A DNA stretch of 56,180 nt from Deltaproteobacteria bacterium (GTDB lineage: Bacteria > SAR324 > NAC60-12): positions 5,160 to 61,339 of the forward strand of contig NYUB01000088.1 of assembly GCA_002683785.1 (NCBI GenBank), read 5' to 3'. Positions 16,097-25,504 of this stretch are shown here, one piece after another; position 1 is the first letter of the stretch; every line of letters starts with the position of its first letter. Both the position numbers and the translations under genes were made by a program. The notes under the pieces were generated by a model, which saw only the letters and a list, made by a program, of their open reading frames with translations, was not told the DNA's origin and searched no databases.

Positions 16097-17290
16097 ATGA
16101 TTTATTCTTTTCAGAAAGGATATTGGCTGAAAGGGGTTCTGGTACTTTTAATCATTGTCCTGGTGAATGGATGTGCTGCCCTCCAGCTTTCGAGGGATCC
16201 CGAGGAAGGGGAATCCACACAACAGACCCAGGAGATCTTGGTTGCAGAAAATCAACAGGAACTGGAACATCTGATCCAGGAAAATGCCAACCTCCGTGAA
16301 AGTCTTGGAAGGCTTGAACAGGATCTGAAAGAACTGAATAAGCGGATCAAACAGCAAAAGCAGGACTTTTCCATGGTCCAGGAACAATGGGAGACCAATT
16401 TCGCTCTGTTGGAACGTTCAGTTGGTTCGACTCTGGAAGAGCTTGAAAAAAAAGCAGCTCAGCGAAGAGAAATGACTCCTGTCGTGATCGGTCAGGATGC
16501 TGGAAATTTAGAGGATCTCTCTGCTGCAGAGGCCGAAAATGTGGAAGAAATTCCTCTTCCTGTGATCGTAACCTATTCCCTGAAACAGGATAATTCAGAG
16601 CGCGAAATCCTAACTCAGGAAGAGGGGCAGAGCCTGAATAATCTGGAACAGATCCGAGATGTCCCGGAAGACGAGGAGCCGGGTTTTGTCGAGTCTGTGG
16701 AGTTGAGACCGGAGGACCTGGAAGATCCGATTCCTTTGGAAGATGCAGCGGAAACCGCAATTCAAGTTGCGGCCAATTTGAGCTCGTCCAAATCCAGGGC
16801 ACAACAGACTCAGGCCAATGTAACAGAACCCCAGGAGCAGGAATTTGAAGACCCGGACCTTTCTGAACCTGAAAATCCTGTCATCCTCATCCGTCACCCC
16901 GGGGTGAAAAAAATCTACAATCAGGGCATGAACGAGGTTATTCAGCGTAAACATGAAAAAGCCATCCGAATCTTTGAAAACTATGTCGAAAGATTCCCAG
17001 AAGACCTGGACAGTGATAATGCCCTCTACTGGATCGGGCATTCGTATTTTCAACTGAAACAGAACCAGAATGCAGAGCGCGCTTTTCGGAAAATTCTGAC
17101 ACGTTATGTGCACCGCCCTACCAGTCAGGGTTACAAGACTCCGGATGCGATCTACATGTTGGGCAAGATTTCAGAAAGACGTAGTGATCTTGTTGCAGCA
17201 GATTACTATTACCGTACGGTCATTGCGCGTTACCCGGGTTCCGTTGCTGCAAAAAACGCAACACGTGATCTTGGACGCCTGTCTCAGTAA
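16097..17290 (+). CDS. CpoB/YbgF-like periplasmic TPR lipoprotein
   Basis: A 397-residue protein with a lipoprotein signal ending VLVNGC (lipobox), an N-terminal coiled coil (residues 45-120, rich in ENANLRESLGRLEQDLKE-type heptads), a long acidic low-complexity linker, and C-terminal TPRs (IRIFENYVERFPEDLDSDNA, LYWIGHSYFQLKQNQNAERA, DAIYMLGKISERRSDLVAAD). This coiled-coil plus TPR layout is that of CpoB/YbgF, which coordinates peptidoglycan synthesis and outer-membrane constriction, although here it is lipid-anchored and longer. It overlaps the 3' end of yggT by 7 bp. The gene follows bamD by 50 bp. Confidence 0.65.
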   Translation: MIYSFQKGYWLKGVLVLLIIVLVNGCAALQLSRDPEEGESTQQTQEILVAENQQELEHLIQENANLRESLGRLEQDLKELNKRIKQQKQDFSMVQEQWETNFALLERSVGSTLEELEKKAAQRREMTPVVIGQDAGNLEDLSAAEAENVEEIPLPVIVTYSLKQDNSEREILTQEEGQSLNNLEQIRDVPEDEEPGFVESVELRPEDLEDPIPLEDAAETAIQVAANLSSSKSRAQQTQANVTEPQEQEFEDPDLSEPENPVILIRHPGVKKIYNQGMNEVIQRKHEKAIRIFENYVERFPEDLDSDNALYWIGHSYFQLKQNQNAERAFRKILTRYVHRPTSQGYKTPDAIYMLGKISERRSDLVAADYYYRTVIARYPGSVAAKNATRDLGRLSQ

Positions 17291-17541
17291 AGCAGGAAAG
17301 ACCTGAGGATCTCGATTCCCATCAAGGCGGCAACAATGGAAATGTCGAATCCTGCAATCGGTGGAAGGACTTTGCGCAGAGGATTCAGCACAGGTTCCAC
17401 CATGCTCTCTAAAAAACGGAACACAGGATGTCTGGGGTCTGCAATGACCCAACTGAGCAGAGCATAGATGACGAGCATCAGGCTGAAAAGCCTGAGCAGT
17501 GTTGCAAGCACATGGACGAGGGAGTCACCGTACGATTCCAT
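17284..17541 (-). CDS. YggT-family membrane protein
   Basis: An 85-residue protein with two hydrophobic stretches, VHVLATLLRLFSLMLVIYAL and IVAALMGIEILRSFLLY, separated by the family hallmark WVIADPRHPVFRFLE and MVEPVLNPLRKVLPP. YggT proteins are small inner-membrane proteins linked to osmotic or ion homeostasis and cell-division loci; the biochemical role is unsettled. It is transcribed convergently with the CpoB-like gene (7-bp overlap) and divergently from the selenocysteine peroxiredoxin. Confidence 0.88.
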   Translation of the reverse strand: MESYGDSLVHVLATLLRLFSLMLVIYALLSWVIADPRHPVFRFLESMVEPVLNPLRKVLPPIAGFDISIVAALMGIEILRSFLLY

Positions 17542-17673
17542 AACTCGTTAGGATGAAATTAAACTGGCAGCAAGAGTTTGTTGAGTCTTCTATAGGACTT
17601 GGAAAGATTTGAAATGGATTCTTTATTTTGACATTATCCCGATAAAAATCAATCACCTCTATTAGGAATACCC

Positions 17674-18111
17674 ATGATTACAGAAGGAAGCTCAGCTCCA
17701 GATTTCAGTCTCCCTGATCAGGATGGCGTTCAAAGGACACTCAAAGACTTTGCAGGGAAATGGCTTCTACTGTTCTTTTATCCCAAAGACGACACCCCTG
17801 GTTGAACGATTGAAGCCAGGGCTTTCGGCGAAAGCCTGCAAAAGTTTGAGGAAATGGGTGCTGTTGTTTTTGGAGTGAGTCAGGACAGTGTAACGAGCCA
17901 CAAGAAATTCAGGGACAAATATGGATTCCCCATAAACCTGTTAGCTGATCCGGAAAGAGAGATGTCTGGAGAATATGAAAGCATTAAAAAACGAAAAAGC
18001 TTCCTCATTGATCCTCAGGGAAACCTCATAAAAATCTACCCCAAAGTAAAACCAGCGGATCATGCCAAGGAGGTGATTGAAGATCTTGTCCGGATTCAAG
18101 CCGAATCCTAG
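17674..18111 (+). CDS. bcp: Selenocysteine peroxiredoxin of the BCP/PrxQ family (TGA = Sec)
   Basis: Reading TGA 17803-17805 as Sec gives a 145-residue peroxiredoxin with Sec44. The segment YPKDDTPG-U-TIEARAF matches the BCP active site (YPKDDTPG-C-TTEAC), so Sec replaces the peroxidatic cysteine. The rest is canonical: GSSAPDFSLPDQDG at the start, VFGVSQDSVTSHKKFRDKYG, FPINLLADPE and KRKSFLIDPQGNLIKIYPKV. The BCP resolving cysteine five residues on is Arg here, so the enzyme lacks that Cys. It should reduce peroxides using an external thiol. Without Sec decoding only a 43-residue stub or a truncated C-terminal piece would be made. A SECIS-like hairpin follows directly. Confidence 0.9.
17817..17838 (+). 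promoter_or_regulatory. Candidate bacterial SECIS element (peroxiredoxin)
   Basis: A tight hairpin runs from CAGG through GCTTTC, loop GGC (17827-17829), to GAAAGCCTG. Seven contiguous pairs lie next to the loop, then one bulged G, then two more pairs. The loop begins 22 nt after the TGA and starts with GG, as in known bacterial SECIS loops; an upstream bulge is also a family trait. Confidence 0.75.
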
Positions 18112-18198
18112 TGAGGGGAAAATTTCTGAACGGTTTTTGGATTGTTGTAAATATCCGACTAATAAACCAAAACTCTCCATGTTGAGCATGAGGCAAAA

Positions 18199-20739
18199 AT
18201 GAAGGGCCGTCTCCTTCTCCTGGTTTATATTCCCACTCTGTTGTTCCTGTCCACGTTGGGAATTCATCTGATTGAATATCAGTTGATGGACAACGAAAAG
18301 TATAGGTACATCTGGGATTGTCTTTACTGGACGATGGTGACGATATCAACAGTAGGATTTGGAGACATCCATCCCATTCATACCCCTGGTAGAATTTTCA
18401 CCTTATTTGTTATCGCTGGAGGTGTTGTTGGATATTCTCTGGTGATATCCCTGATCACTTCCCGTTTTGCCCAGTACCATTCACGCCGTGAACGCGGACT
18501 GGATTCTGCGGACATCAGCGATCATATCCTCATCTGTTCCGATGATCCGAATTGGATGACTGAAATCCTGATCCAGATCCGTGATTTTGAGGACACCGAA
18601 AAGATCGTCCTGATTGCCCCCTTCGAGGAACATCCTCTACTCACCACCCCCTTTAAAAATCTGATCTGGATCTCTGGTGATGCCTACAAAATGGAGCTGC
18701 TTGTAAAGGCTTCAGCAGTTAAAGCGAGGATTGCCTACGTCTACTACCGGGAAAACAGCAATACCTTGATGACCGTGATGCAGTTGGAAACCATGAGCGG
18801 AGGTAGAATCATTACTCTGGCGCAATACATTGGAGAGGAATATCGAAAGTATTTCGAGGACGTTGGCTGTGACCATGCAGTCGATCCCTATGAACTCTAT
18901 GTTCCGCTGATGATGCAGGCCTACCGATCCCAGGGGGGGCCCTCATGGATCAAACGTATTGTTTACCGCCGTTTGGGTAACACACTTCACACACGTAAGC
19001 TTGAGCCGACACTGGTAGGCTTAACCTGGATGGAATATGTGATTAAATTGAAGTCAAGTCGTGGCATCATGCCGATGGCTGTTGTTGTCGATGAAGTGGT
19101 GATGATCAATCCCGATGCCGATTACGAATTGACCTTGGACGACTCGATACTTCGACTTGAACCTCCTCCTAAAAGACCCAAGGGGGATCATGATGAGGAC
19201 GGAGTTCAATTGATTGGCATGGATGAAATCCCGATCGACGGGCACCTGATCATCAGTTCCGACAACCCGGTGTTTATCAAAAGACTGCTTTCAGAAATGT
19301 CACGGACTGAAATCGAGGAACCAATCAAGATCCTTTCTGAAATCAACCCCTTTGATGACAAGCCGGAAAACCTGAACATCGAATGGATTCATGGTCCTTC
19401 GAATGCCGAGGAATCTTTTCGCAAAGCCAATGCCTCCGAAGCGAAAGTGGCATTCATCGATCACCTCCATGACGGGCAAAACCTGATGGCAGTGCTTAGG
19501 CTCGAACAGGAATCGGACGGAGAGGTTTTCAGTATCTCCACTTATCATGAAAAGGATTTTGACCAGCAACTGCGACGAGTGGGATGCGATTTCTGTCTCC
19601 AGGTCGACGACCTGGTTGCCCCACTGCTTTCACAGTCTGCAGAAAACTCAGGTTTAGGCACCATGATCGAACAGATCCTCTCGGAAGAGCCGAATAGCCA
19701 AAGTCTTTTCGTCCGTAAATTGAAATTCGATTGGGTCCCCAAAAGCTGGGTTGAGACTATTTTGGAAATCAAAAAACAGTGCAACCATCTGGCGGTGGGA
19801 CTTATCCGGCATAGGGAGGGCATTCTCCTGGTCAATCCCCATCCTGAGACGATGATCTATTCTGGCGATAAACTGATTTTCATTGCCCTCGAATCTGCTG
19901 AAAAACGGCAGGTACTTTTTGAACCGAATCATGTTCTCAGCATCGTGGATGAACCACTTCTGAACGGAAAAGAGAGTTCCCGTGAAACGAAGACATCAGA
20001 CGATTCGGCAGACAGACTTTTTCAAGAGGCGATGCAGCTGTCACGGAATCCGGATGATGCGATGGCCTCATACCGGCTCTTTCACCAGGCTGCGATCAAA
20101 GGTCATGCTTTGGCACAGTACAATCTGGGGATCATGATTTTCAACGGGCAAGGAGTTCCCAAAAACCGTGAAGAAGCCTATCACTGGTTCAGGGAATCGG
20201 TGCGCTCCGGAAATTCAAAGGCCAAACGCGTTCTACGCTCCATTCGGGTTTTACGTGAAATCGAAATCACCCGTGAAAACGAAGAAAATGATGATTTTCC
20301 TGAATTCAACCCGGAAATGTTGGAAGGTTTGAATGAGGATCAACGTTACTGGTTTGCCAAAACCGTGGTGGCGATGGTGATGGTGGACGAACACATTGAA
20401 ATCCATGAACGTGCTTTCCTCCATTCGGCCCTTCGTTTGTTGACCAACAACCACCGGGTACAAGAACTCGAAGAAGCGATCCTTCTAGGAAGAATCCCTG
20501 ATATTGATCCAATCAAACTTACAGGAGATAATCCCAAACGGATTTTAGAAAGCCTCATCAATGTTGCGACCATTGATCGTGACTTCGACCAACGGGAGGA
20601 GAAACTGTTTCGACATATCGGTGATGCCCTGGAAATCGATGATAAGTTCATCAACAGCACCATCAAGCTGGGACACACCCGGGTTCAGCAGTTCCGCGCC
20701 AACCAGCTCCGTGCCCCTAACGTTCGTGTACGCATCTGA
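18199..20739 (+). CDS. Multidomain K+ channel with two RCK/TrkA modules, Sel1 repeats and TerB-like C-terminus
   Basis: An 846-residue protein. Residues 4-24 and about 68-90 are membrane segments flanking a pore loop with the selectivity filter TISTVGFGD, so it is a two-TM K+ channel. Two cytoplasmic TrkA-N/TrkA-C modules follow: ADISDHILICSDDPNWMTEI to about residue 325, and IDGHLIISSDNPVFIKRLLS to about 580. Then come Sel1/TPR-like repeats (LAQYNLGIMIFNGQGVPKN, EEAYHWFRESVRSG) and an acidic-residue-rich helical end resembling TerB (VAMVMVDEHIEIHERAFLHS; LINVATIDRDFDQREEKLFR). The start ATG has a GAGG site. The two RCK modules may build a gating ring from fewer subunits. The TerB and Sel1 additions are unusual. 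Confidence 0.85.
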   Translation: MKGRLLLLVYIPTLLFLSTLGIHLIEYQLMDNEKYRYIWDCLYWTMVTISTVGFGDIHPIHTPGRIFTLFVIAGGVVGYSLVISLITSRFAQYHSRRERGLDSADISDHILICSDDPNWMTEILIQIRDFEDTEKIVLIAPFEEHPLLTTPFKNLIWISGDAYKMELLVKASAVKARIAYVYYRENSNTLMTVMQLETMSGGRIITLAQYIGEEYRKYFEDVGCDHAVDPYELYVPLMMQAYRSQGGPSWIKRIVYRRLGNTLHTRKLEPTLVGLTWMEYVIKLKSSRGIMPMAVVVDEVVMINPDADYELTLDDSILRLEPPPKRPKGDHDEDGVQLIGMDEIPIDGHLIISSDNPVFIKRLLSEMSRTEIEEPIKILSEINPFDDKPENLNIEWIHGPSNAEESFRKANASEAKVAFIDHLHDGQNLMAVLRLEQESDGEVFSISTYHEKDFDQQLRRVGCDFCLQVDDLVAPLLSQSAENSGLGTMIEQILSEEPNSQSLFVRKLKFDWVPKSWVETILEIKKQCNHLAVGLIRHREGILLVNPHPETMIYSGDKLIFIALESAEKRQVLFEPNHVLSIVDEPLLNGKESSRETKTSDDSADRLFQEAMQLSRNPDDAMASYRLFHQAAIKGHALAQYNLGIMIFNGQGVPKNREEAYHWFRESVRSGNSKAKRVLRSIRVLREIEITRENEENDDFPEFNPEMLEGLNEDQRYWFAKTVVAMVMVDEHIEIHERAFLHSALRLLTNNHRVQELEEAILLGRIPDIDPIKLTGDNPKRILESLINVATIDRDFDQREEKLFRHIGDALEIDDKFINSTIKLGHTRVQQFRANQLRAPNVRVRI

Positions 20740-20752
20740 ACAGATTTGAAAC

Positions 20753-21595
20753 TTAGGCAGCCAGTGGAGAGGCTTCAGCCTGTTTCAATTTACGATGTCG
20801 GAATTCACCCCAGATGGCAGCTCCAGCGGCGCCTGCATAAATCGAGTCAATGTGAGAACGGATCTGGACCTCCAGCTTCTGATCTGAGGCCTGTTCCAAG
20901 AGAGCCCTGCACAATCCTTCATCCTGAGCCAACCCACCTGTCACCAAAACCGTATTTTCCCTGACTTTGATGGCCTTGAGCAGCTTGATAAGACGTCCTG
21001 CCATCGAAAGATGAATCCCTTTGAGGATGTTCTGGGAACTGATGCCGCGAGAAACCATGTTGATCACATCCGTTTCCGCGAGCACCGCGCAGATGGAGCT
21101 CACCGTCTCTGGATCATCGGCCTGCAGGGATAGCGATCCCACTTCATCCTGAGCGACCCCTAGGTAACGAGCAATGTTTTCAAGAAACTGTCCGGTTCCG
21201 GAGGCACACTGGCTGGTCATTTTGTAGGAAAGTACTTTACCGTGTTCATCGATGCTGATGGCCCGGCCATGAAGAGCCCCGATGTCCACCAGTGAACGTG
21301 CTGAAGGTTCCAGAAACGATGCCCCCCGTGCATGGGTTGTCATCGAATAAAAATGACCTGTTCTGAAATCAACATTCTCCCCCTCACCTGTTGTAGCAAC
21401 ATACTCGACTTCTTCAGGATCGATATCGGTTTTTTTCAACAACCAACGGTAATCTTCTTCTGCCAGTTGGTTTGGATCGCGCTTTCGAATACGACTGGTG
21501 TGCTTGGCAAGCCATTCGATGGCCCCCTCTTCAATGCGGAAAAGGACGCTTTTTATGGAATTGGTGCCGATGTCGATCCCTGCAGTAATGGTCAT
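20753..21595 (-). CDS. bcrD: Benzoyl-CoA reductase subunit D (BcrD, ATPase)
   Basis: A 280-residue ASKHA-fold ATPase. It begins [19 protein letters not shown] (phosphate-binding loop) and carries the Fe-S Cys motifs [15 protein letters not shown] and [15 protein letters not shown] plus the second nucleotide motif [14 protein letters not shown]. With BcrA it forms the heterodimeric activase that hydrolyses ATP and passes low-potential electrons through a shared [4Fe-4S] cluster to BcrBC. Length equals that of known BcrD (about 280). It is the last gene of the operon, overlapping bcrA by 4 bp (ATGA), and converges on the K+ channel gene 13 bp away. An HgdC-type dehydratase activator is the alternative; context rules for BcrD. 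Confidence 0.88.
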   Translation of the reverse strand: MTITAGIDIGTNSIKSVLFRIEEGAIEWLAKHTSRIRKRDPNQLAEEDYRWLLKKTDIDPEEVEYVATTGEGENVDFRTGHFYSMTTHARGASFLEPSARSLVDIGALHGRAISIDEHGKVLSYKMTSQCASGTGQFLENIARYLGVAQDEVGSLSLQADDPETVSSICAVLAETDVINMVSRGISSQNILKGIHLSMAGRLIKLLKAIKVRENTVLVTGGLAQDEGLCRALLEQASDQKLEVQIRSHIDSIYAGAAGAAIWGEFRHRKLKQAEASPLAA

Positions 21596-22914
21596 GCGTG
21601 TTCCTCCATTGCTCGATGTGCAAAGGTGGCGGCTCCCAGTGCCCCGGTATAGATCGATCCCGGGTCGATGTTGACCGTCACTTCTCCATAATTTTCTTGA
21701 ATCAATCCCTTTAGTGCCATCACGGCAGCCTCGTTGTTGGCGACTCCTCCTGTGAAAGTGAACTGATCGCTGATTCCTCCTGAACGTGAAAGCAGGGACA
21801 TAGCACGCAGGATGATCGCACGGTGTAATCCTGCAAGAATGTCCTCGCGTTCTTCTCCAAGTGCCAAACGGTCGCGTAGTTCAGCGCCTGCAAACACAGT
21901 ACACGTGGAGTTGATCCTAACTTTCCTGGTGGCCTTCATGGCCATTGGCCCGAGTTCGTGAAGTCCGACATTCATTTCGTCGGCGATGTAGCCCAGGTAG
22001 CGCCCGCAACCTGCAGCACAGCGGTCGTTCATTTGAAAACTGCTGACGATTCCGGATGGATCGACCTGGATTGCCTTGGTGTCCTGTCCTCCAATGTCGA
22101 GCACGGTACGGGTTTCTGGATACATGATGTGCGCACCCAGGCCATGGCAGAGAATTTCTGAACGGATATGGTCTTTCGAAAAAGGAAGTCGGGCACGTCC
22201 ATAACCGGTTCCAACCACATAACTCTCTTCCAGTTCGATGTTGTATGCCTGTTCGACCTTTTCAAGAATGATGTTTTTTTGAGACTCAAGTTCTGGTGTG
22301 ACTTTGAGCATGCGTTGCAAGGCTTGAAGCATCATCATACGGGCATCACCCTCACCAAAATGATTTTCCACTTCAATGATCGAACGGTCATAGACGTTCA
22401 GCAACAAGTCGAAGGAAAGCCCGAGTTCCCTGGCGCTGGCCTCACCAATGGCTAGGTACCGGGAACCGGCAATGTCTCTGAAAAAATCTGATTTCCGGGA
22501 TGCACCGGGCGCAAACAATTCGGGTGCCTCCTCTCGGAGTTGATGGAAGATTTTACGTAGGGCATCTGCGATGATGGTCTTTTCACGGCTGGCAAATCGG
22601 TTTCCGGAAGCATTCGTATGGCAAACCGATTCCAGGTCTGCTAATTGTTCCATGAATTGTTCTAGGCGAAATGTGCGTTCCAGTCCTGAAAGAAATTCTT
22701 CAAGGTTTTCAAACAGTGTTGAGACCGGTTCCAACGACTGCCGAACCAGGTTGATCCTTGTATTGACCAGTGCCTCTTCTTTGGCAACAGACGCTGCAAT
22801 ATCATAGTTGGATCGTGAATTGGTGATGCCTCTTCCCAGAATCTGCTGCTCTTCATCCAGAATCAGTGCTTTAGTGGTGGTAGATCCTAAATCGATCCCG
22901 ACGAAGCACTTCAT
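21592..22914 (-). CDS. bcrA: Benzoyl-CoA reductase subunit A (BcrA, ATPase)
   Basis: A 440-residue paralogue of BcrD with the same ASKHA signature ([20 protein letters not shown]), the Fe-S motif [33 protein letters not shown] and the adenosine motif [19 protein letters not shown] central insertion of about 150 residues distinguishes BcrA/BadF from the shorter BcrD/BadG. It partners BcrD in the ATP-driven electron activase of class I benzoyl-CoA reductase. It overlaps bcrB by 4 bp (ATGA) and bcrD by 4 bp, so translation is coupled. Confidence 0.9.
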   Translation of the reverse strand: MKCFVGIDLGSTTTKALILDEEQQILGRGITNSRSNYDIAASVAKEEALVNTRINLVRQSLEPVSTLFENLEEFLSGLERTFRLEQFMEQLADLESVCHTNASGNRFASREKTIIADALRKIFHQLREEAPELFAPGASRKSDFFRDIAGSRYLAIGEASARELGLSFDLLLNVYDRSIIEVENHFGEGDARMMMLQALQRMLKVTPELESQKNIILEKVEQAYNIELEESYVVGTGYGRARLPFSKDHIRSEILCHGLGAHIMYPETRTVLDIGGQDTKAIQVDPSGIVSSFQMNDRCAAGCGRYLGYIADEMNVGLHELGPMAMKATRKVRINSTCTVFAGAELRDRLALGEEREDILAGLHRAIILRAMSLLSRSGGISDQFTFTGGVANNEAAVMALKGLIQENYGEVTVNIDPGSIYTGALGAATFAHRAMEEHA

Positions 22915-24215
22915 GCTGCCACTCCTTCGGAAAAACCACCTCCACGTTTTTGGTTGATCATCTGAAAATAACTCTCCAGACGGTTTTTGACGTTGGCTCC
23001 TGAAAAATACCTTGGATCAACCAAGTCGGTTTCAATAAAAGCTCCGGGTTTGCCTGTGCGTTTTTCAACTTCACGCAGGAGCAGTAGTTGGCCTGCAGAG
23101 AAACTGTTGCAGCTTTTGATCGAATTGATCAACAGTCCGTCTGCCTGATAATCCTCAACATAATTGGAAAGCATCTCGGCACGACTTGGCAGGTTGAGGT
23201 TGGTGTAGCAACCGAGGCAGTAGTCTGCCATTGATTCCAGGGGGTGATCTGGATCATGCCGGAATCCAAAATCATAGACTCCTCCGACTTTGGTGTAGGT
23301 ACTCGCCACAACCACGGCTCCTTCTTCGTAGAACATCTTCCAGAACTCGCGGAAGCTGGTCCAGTTTGGCGGTCCCTCCACCACCAGACGGTATTTTTCA
23401 TCCTTCATCTCCCCATCCGGAGTGATCGGTCCCTCTCCCTTTTCAAGGCGTTCTGCAATTTCTGATCGAAGGGTACGGTAGTATTCACTGGCATCCTCTG
23501 TTCCCCGGAAAGCAGTAAAAATGGGACCGATGTAATAAACACCACCGAAATAGGCATCGATCGGCGAAGGCCGGTTTTTGGCAGTTTGAAGAACCCAGAC
23601 CAGGTCTTCTTCAGACTTGGCGGATTCACGCATGTATTCACGGAGACGGTCGATATCGAATTTGACTCCGCTGACCCGTTCCAGAGTCGGGATGACTTCC
23701 TCCCGAAGTTGTTTGACGACATAATCACGCATGTTTTCGTTGATCGTTCCGTCTCCCTGATAGGGAATGTGAAGCATTGATGTTTCGCAGTCATACTGCT
23801 CCCGAACCAGTTCGAACCACTTCATGAAGGTGAAACAACCTGTGTAGGAAAGCAGCAGCAGATCCGGCTTCGGCAGGGTTTCTCCCGTCGGACCGATATT
23901 CCCCTGAGCCATCATTCCAAGGTCCGCCTTGACGTAGGTACAGACGTCTTCAGAATGTCCGGATCGTTCGGCTTCCATGATCATCCGTCCGGTTTTCTTG
24001 CGCATGCCGTTCTGCAGGGCATTGATTTCGGGAAGGTTGCGTGCCATGTCGAAGCACATCAGCAGTTCATTGATGTTGCCGGGAACAAAGGTCGATACGA
24101 CTTTTCTCCCTTGCTGAGGTGCCTGGGCGAGTTCATGGAAATTGGCTGAAATCATTTGCTTCTGCTTTTCCATGGAATCTTCCTTGATTGCATCGGGTGG
24201 AGTCATTTGGCTCAT
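22911..24215 (-). CDS. bcrB: Benzoyl-CoA reductase subunit B (BcrB)
   Basis: A 434-residue member of the HgdB/FldBC fold. Visible landmarks are [52 protein letters not shown]-like [20 protein letters not shown], and [20 protein letters not shown]; the cysteines would ligate the [4Fe-4S] cluster of the substrate-binding BcrBC half. The reaction is two-electron reduction of benzoyl-CoA to cyclohexa-1,5-diene-1-carbonyl-CoA. Length matches BcrB of Thauera-type enzymes. It lies 106 bp downstream of bcrC, the widest gap in the operon. It could be mistaken for a 2-hydroxyacyl-CoA dehydratase subunit, but the flanking dch, oah and had genes specify the benzoyl-CoA pathway. Confidence 0.88.
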   Translation of the reverse strand: MSQMTPPDAIKEDSMEKQKQMISANFHELAQAPQQGRKVVSTFVPGNINELLMCFDMARNLPEINALQNGMRKKTGRMIMEAERSGHSEDVCTYVKADLGMMAQGNIGPTGETLPKPDLLLLSYTGCFTFMKWFELVREQYDCETSMLHIPYQGDGTINENMRDYVVKQLREEVIPTLERVSGVKFDIDRLREYMRESAKSEEDLVWVLQTAKNRPSPIDAYFGGVYYIGPIFTAFRGTEDASEYYRTLRSEIAERLEKGEGPITPDGEMKDEKYRLVVEGPPNWTSFREFWKMFYEEGAVVVASTYTKVGGVYDFGFRHDPDHPLESMADYCLGCYTNLNLPSRAEMLSNYVEDYQADGLLINSIKSCNSFSAGQLLLLREVEKRTGKPGAFIETDLVDPRYFSGANVKNRLESYFQMINQKRGGGFSEGVAA

Positions 24216-24321
24216 TGTTGCTCCTTTCTATTGATGAAGTTGAAACTGAACCGGTTGCAGATCCCGGATCGCAAACAGGCTTCAGTCAAATCCCAGAGGT
24301 TTGGTTGCATCATGTTCATGG

Positions 24322-25503
24322 TCAGGCACTCCAGAGCTTGATGGAATCTGCAAAAGTTCCAGCCTGTTCACGAATCGGCTGCATCTGTCCTGAATTTTCA
24401 GCATATTTGAATGCAGTGTAAGGTATGTTTTCTTCTGCCAGACAGTTCTGCAGCATCGGCCGGTCGAGCAAAGCCGGGTCACAAAAACTGGGTGCGGCAA
24501 AGATCACTCCTTCCGCCTGGTTTTTCCGAACGGCTTCCACCAGATATTGTCCCTTGTCAGACGTTACCGGCACATACTTGGCAGAAGTCTCATTGGAGTG
24601 GTTGAGAAAACCGTCCGCCAGGTTTTCCAGAGGATCTCCAGAAGTTGGCACATCCTCGAGAAGCCAGCGTGTGACAAGCATGAAATCATCATCCACGATG
24701 TAGCATCCGGCCATTTCGATGGATCGGATCAAATTCAAAGGAGGCTGTTCACAGAAAACTCCACTGACGACAACCCGGCAGTTATCCCGCATCACCTGTT
24801 CCTCCTTCTCGACGGCTGAAATGTAATCCCGGATCAGTTGGGTATGTTCCTCCACAGGCAACACCATTCCGGCCCGGATGACGAGGTAGACATCCGGGCT
24901 GGGGGTTTTCCAGGGGCGTTTTGCACGATAGTGATAAAGGTCCTGAATCGCTCTTCGGTTTTCATTGTAGACTTCGATCGATTTCCATAAATCATCTGGA
25001 CTGATCTGCTTTCCTGAAAGCTTTTCAAGATCACTCAGCAACTGCTTCAGTTCATTGACGTAGTAACTTCCTCCGATGTCCCTGGCGTAGTTTTGGGGGA
25101 CATCGAAATAGCGCACATACTTGTCTTCGAACATCAGTTGCCACATGCCTGATAGGTTGCGGATCACATCACAGATGCTGGGAAACAGCATGCCGTCCAG
25201 AACGTCGAGCCTTCCTGTCAAACCGAGTTCGATGGTGGATCTTGGAATGCGGCAAATGTAACTCTGGTAGTAGGCATCCCCCTGGATGACTTCCAACTGG
25301 TCTCCTCCGCCGAGGATCCCCACCGGCAGCATTCCTGCTGCATGGATGATTTCTCTCGGGACGTAAACGGGCATATAGCCGATCACCTTTCGTCCCTTTT
25401 CTGCAGCTTTCCATTCTCGTACCTCTGAAAATTCAAGATCATCGAATAGCCGACGGCAGCGATCGACGATGGCCGCGCTACCACCATTTTGAAAGTTGTT
25501 CAT
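24322..25503 (-). CDS. bcrC: Benzoyl-CoA reductase subunit C (BcrC)
   Basis: A 393-residue HgdB-fold subunit. It begins with a helical region (IVDRCRRLFDDLEFSEVREW) and the family segment VIGYMPVYVPREIIHAAGML, then GDAYYQSYICRIPRSTIELG, DGMLFPSICDVIRNLSGMW, and near the C-terminus GVIFAAPSFCDPALLDRPML. The Cys residues in YICR, SICD and SFCDP are the cluster ligands expected for this fold. With BcrB it forms the catalytic half that binds benzoyl-CoA. The start is 2 bp from the dch stop, so it is part of the same transcript. Confidence 0.88.
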   Translation of the reverse strand: MNNFQNGGSAAIVDRCRRLFDDLEFSEVREWKAAEKGRKVIGYMPVYVPREIIHAAGMLPVGILGGGDQLEVIQGDAYYQSYICRIPRSTIELGLTGRLDVLDGMLFPSICDVIRNLSGMWQLMFEDKYVRYFDVPQNYARDIGGSYYVNELKQLLSDLEKLSGKQISPDDLWKSIEVYNENRRAIQDLYHYRAKRPWKTPSPDVYLVIRAGMVLPVEEHTQLIRDYISAVEKEEQVMRDNCRVVVSGVFCEQPPLNLIRSIEMAGCYIVDDDFMLVTRWLLEDVPTSGDPLENLADGFLNHSNETSAKYVPVTSDKGQYLVEAVRKNQAEGVIFAAPSFCDPALLDRPMLQNCLAEENIPYTAFKYAENSGQMQPIREQAGTFADSIKLWSA

Positions 25504-25504
25504 T

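Noticed and set aside
17803-17805. TGA in the peroxiredoxin as a sequencing error or pseudogene
   Set aside because: It replaces precisely the catalytic Cys, a strong hairpin follows at SECIS distance, and a second gene in the same window shows the same combination.
21592-25503. bcrA/B/C as 2-hydroxyacyl-CoA dehydratase or its activator
   Set aside because: These families are homologous, but two ATPase subunits plus dch, oah and had in one operon specify benzoyl-CoA reductase.
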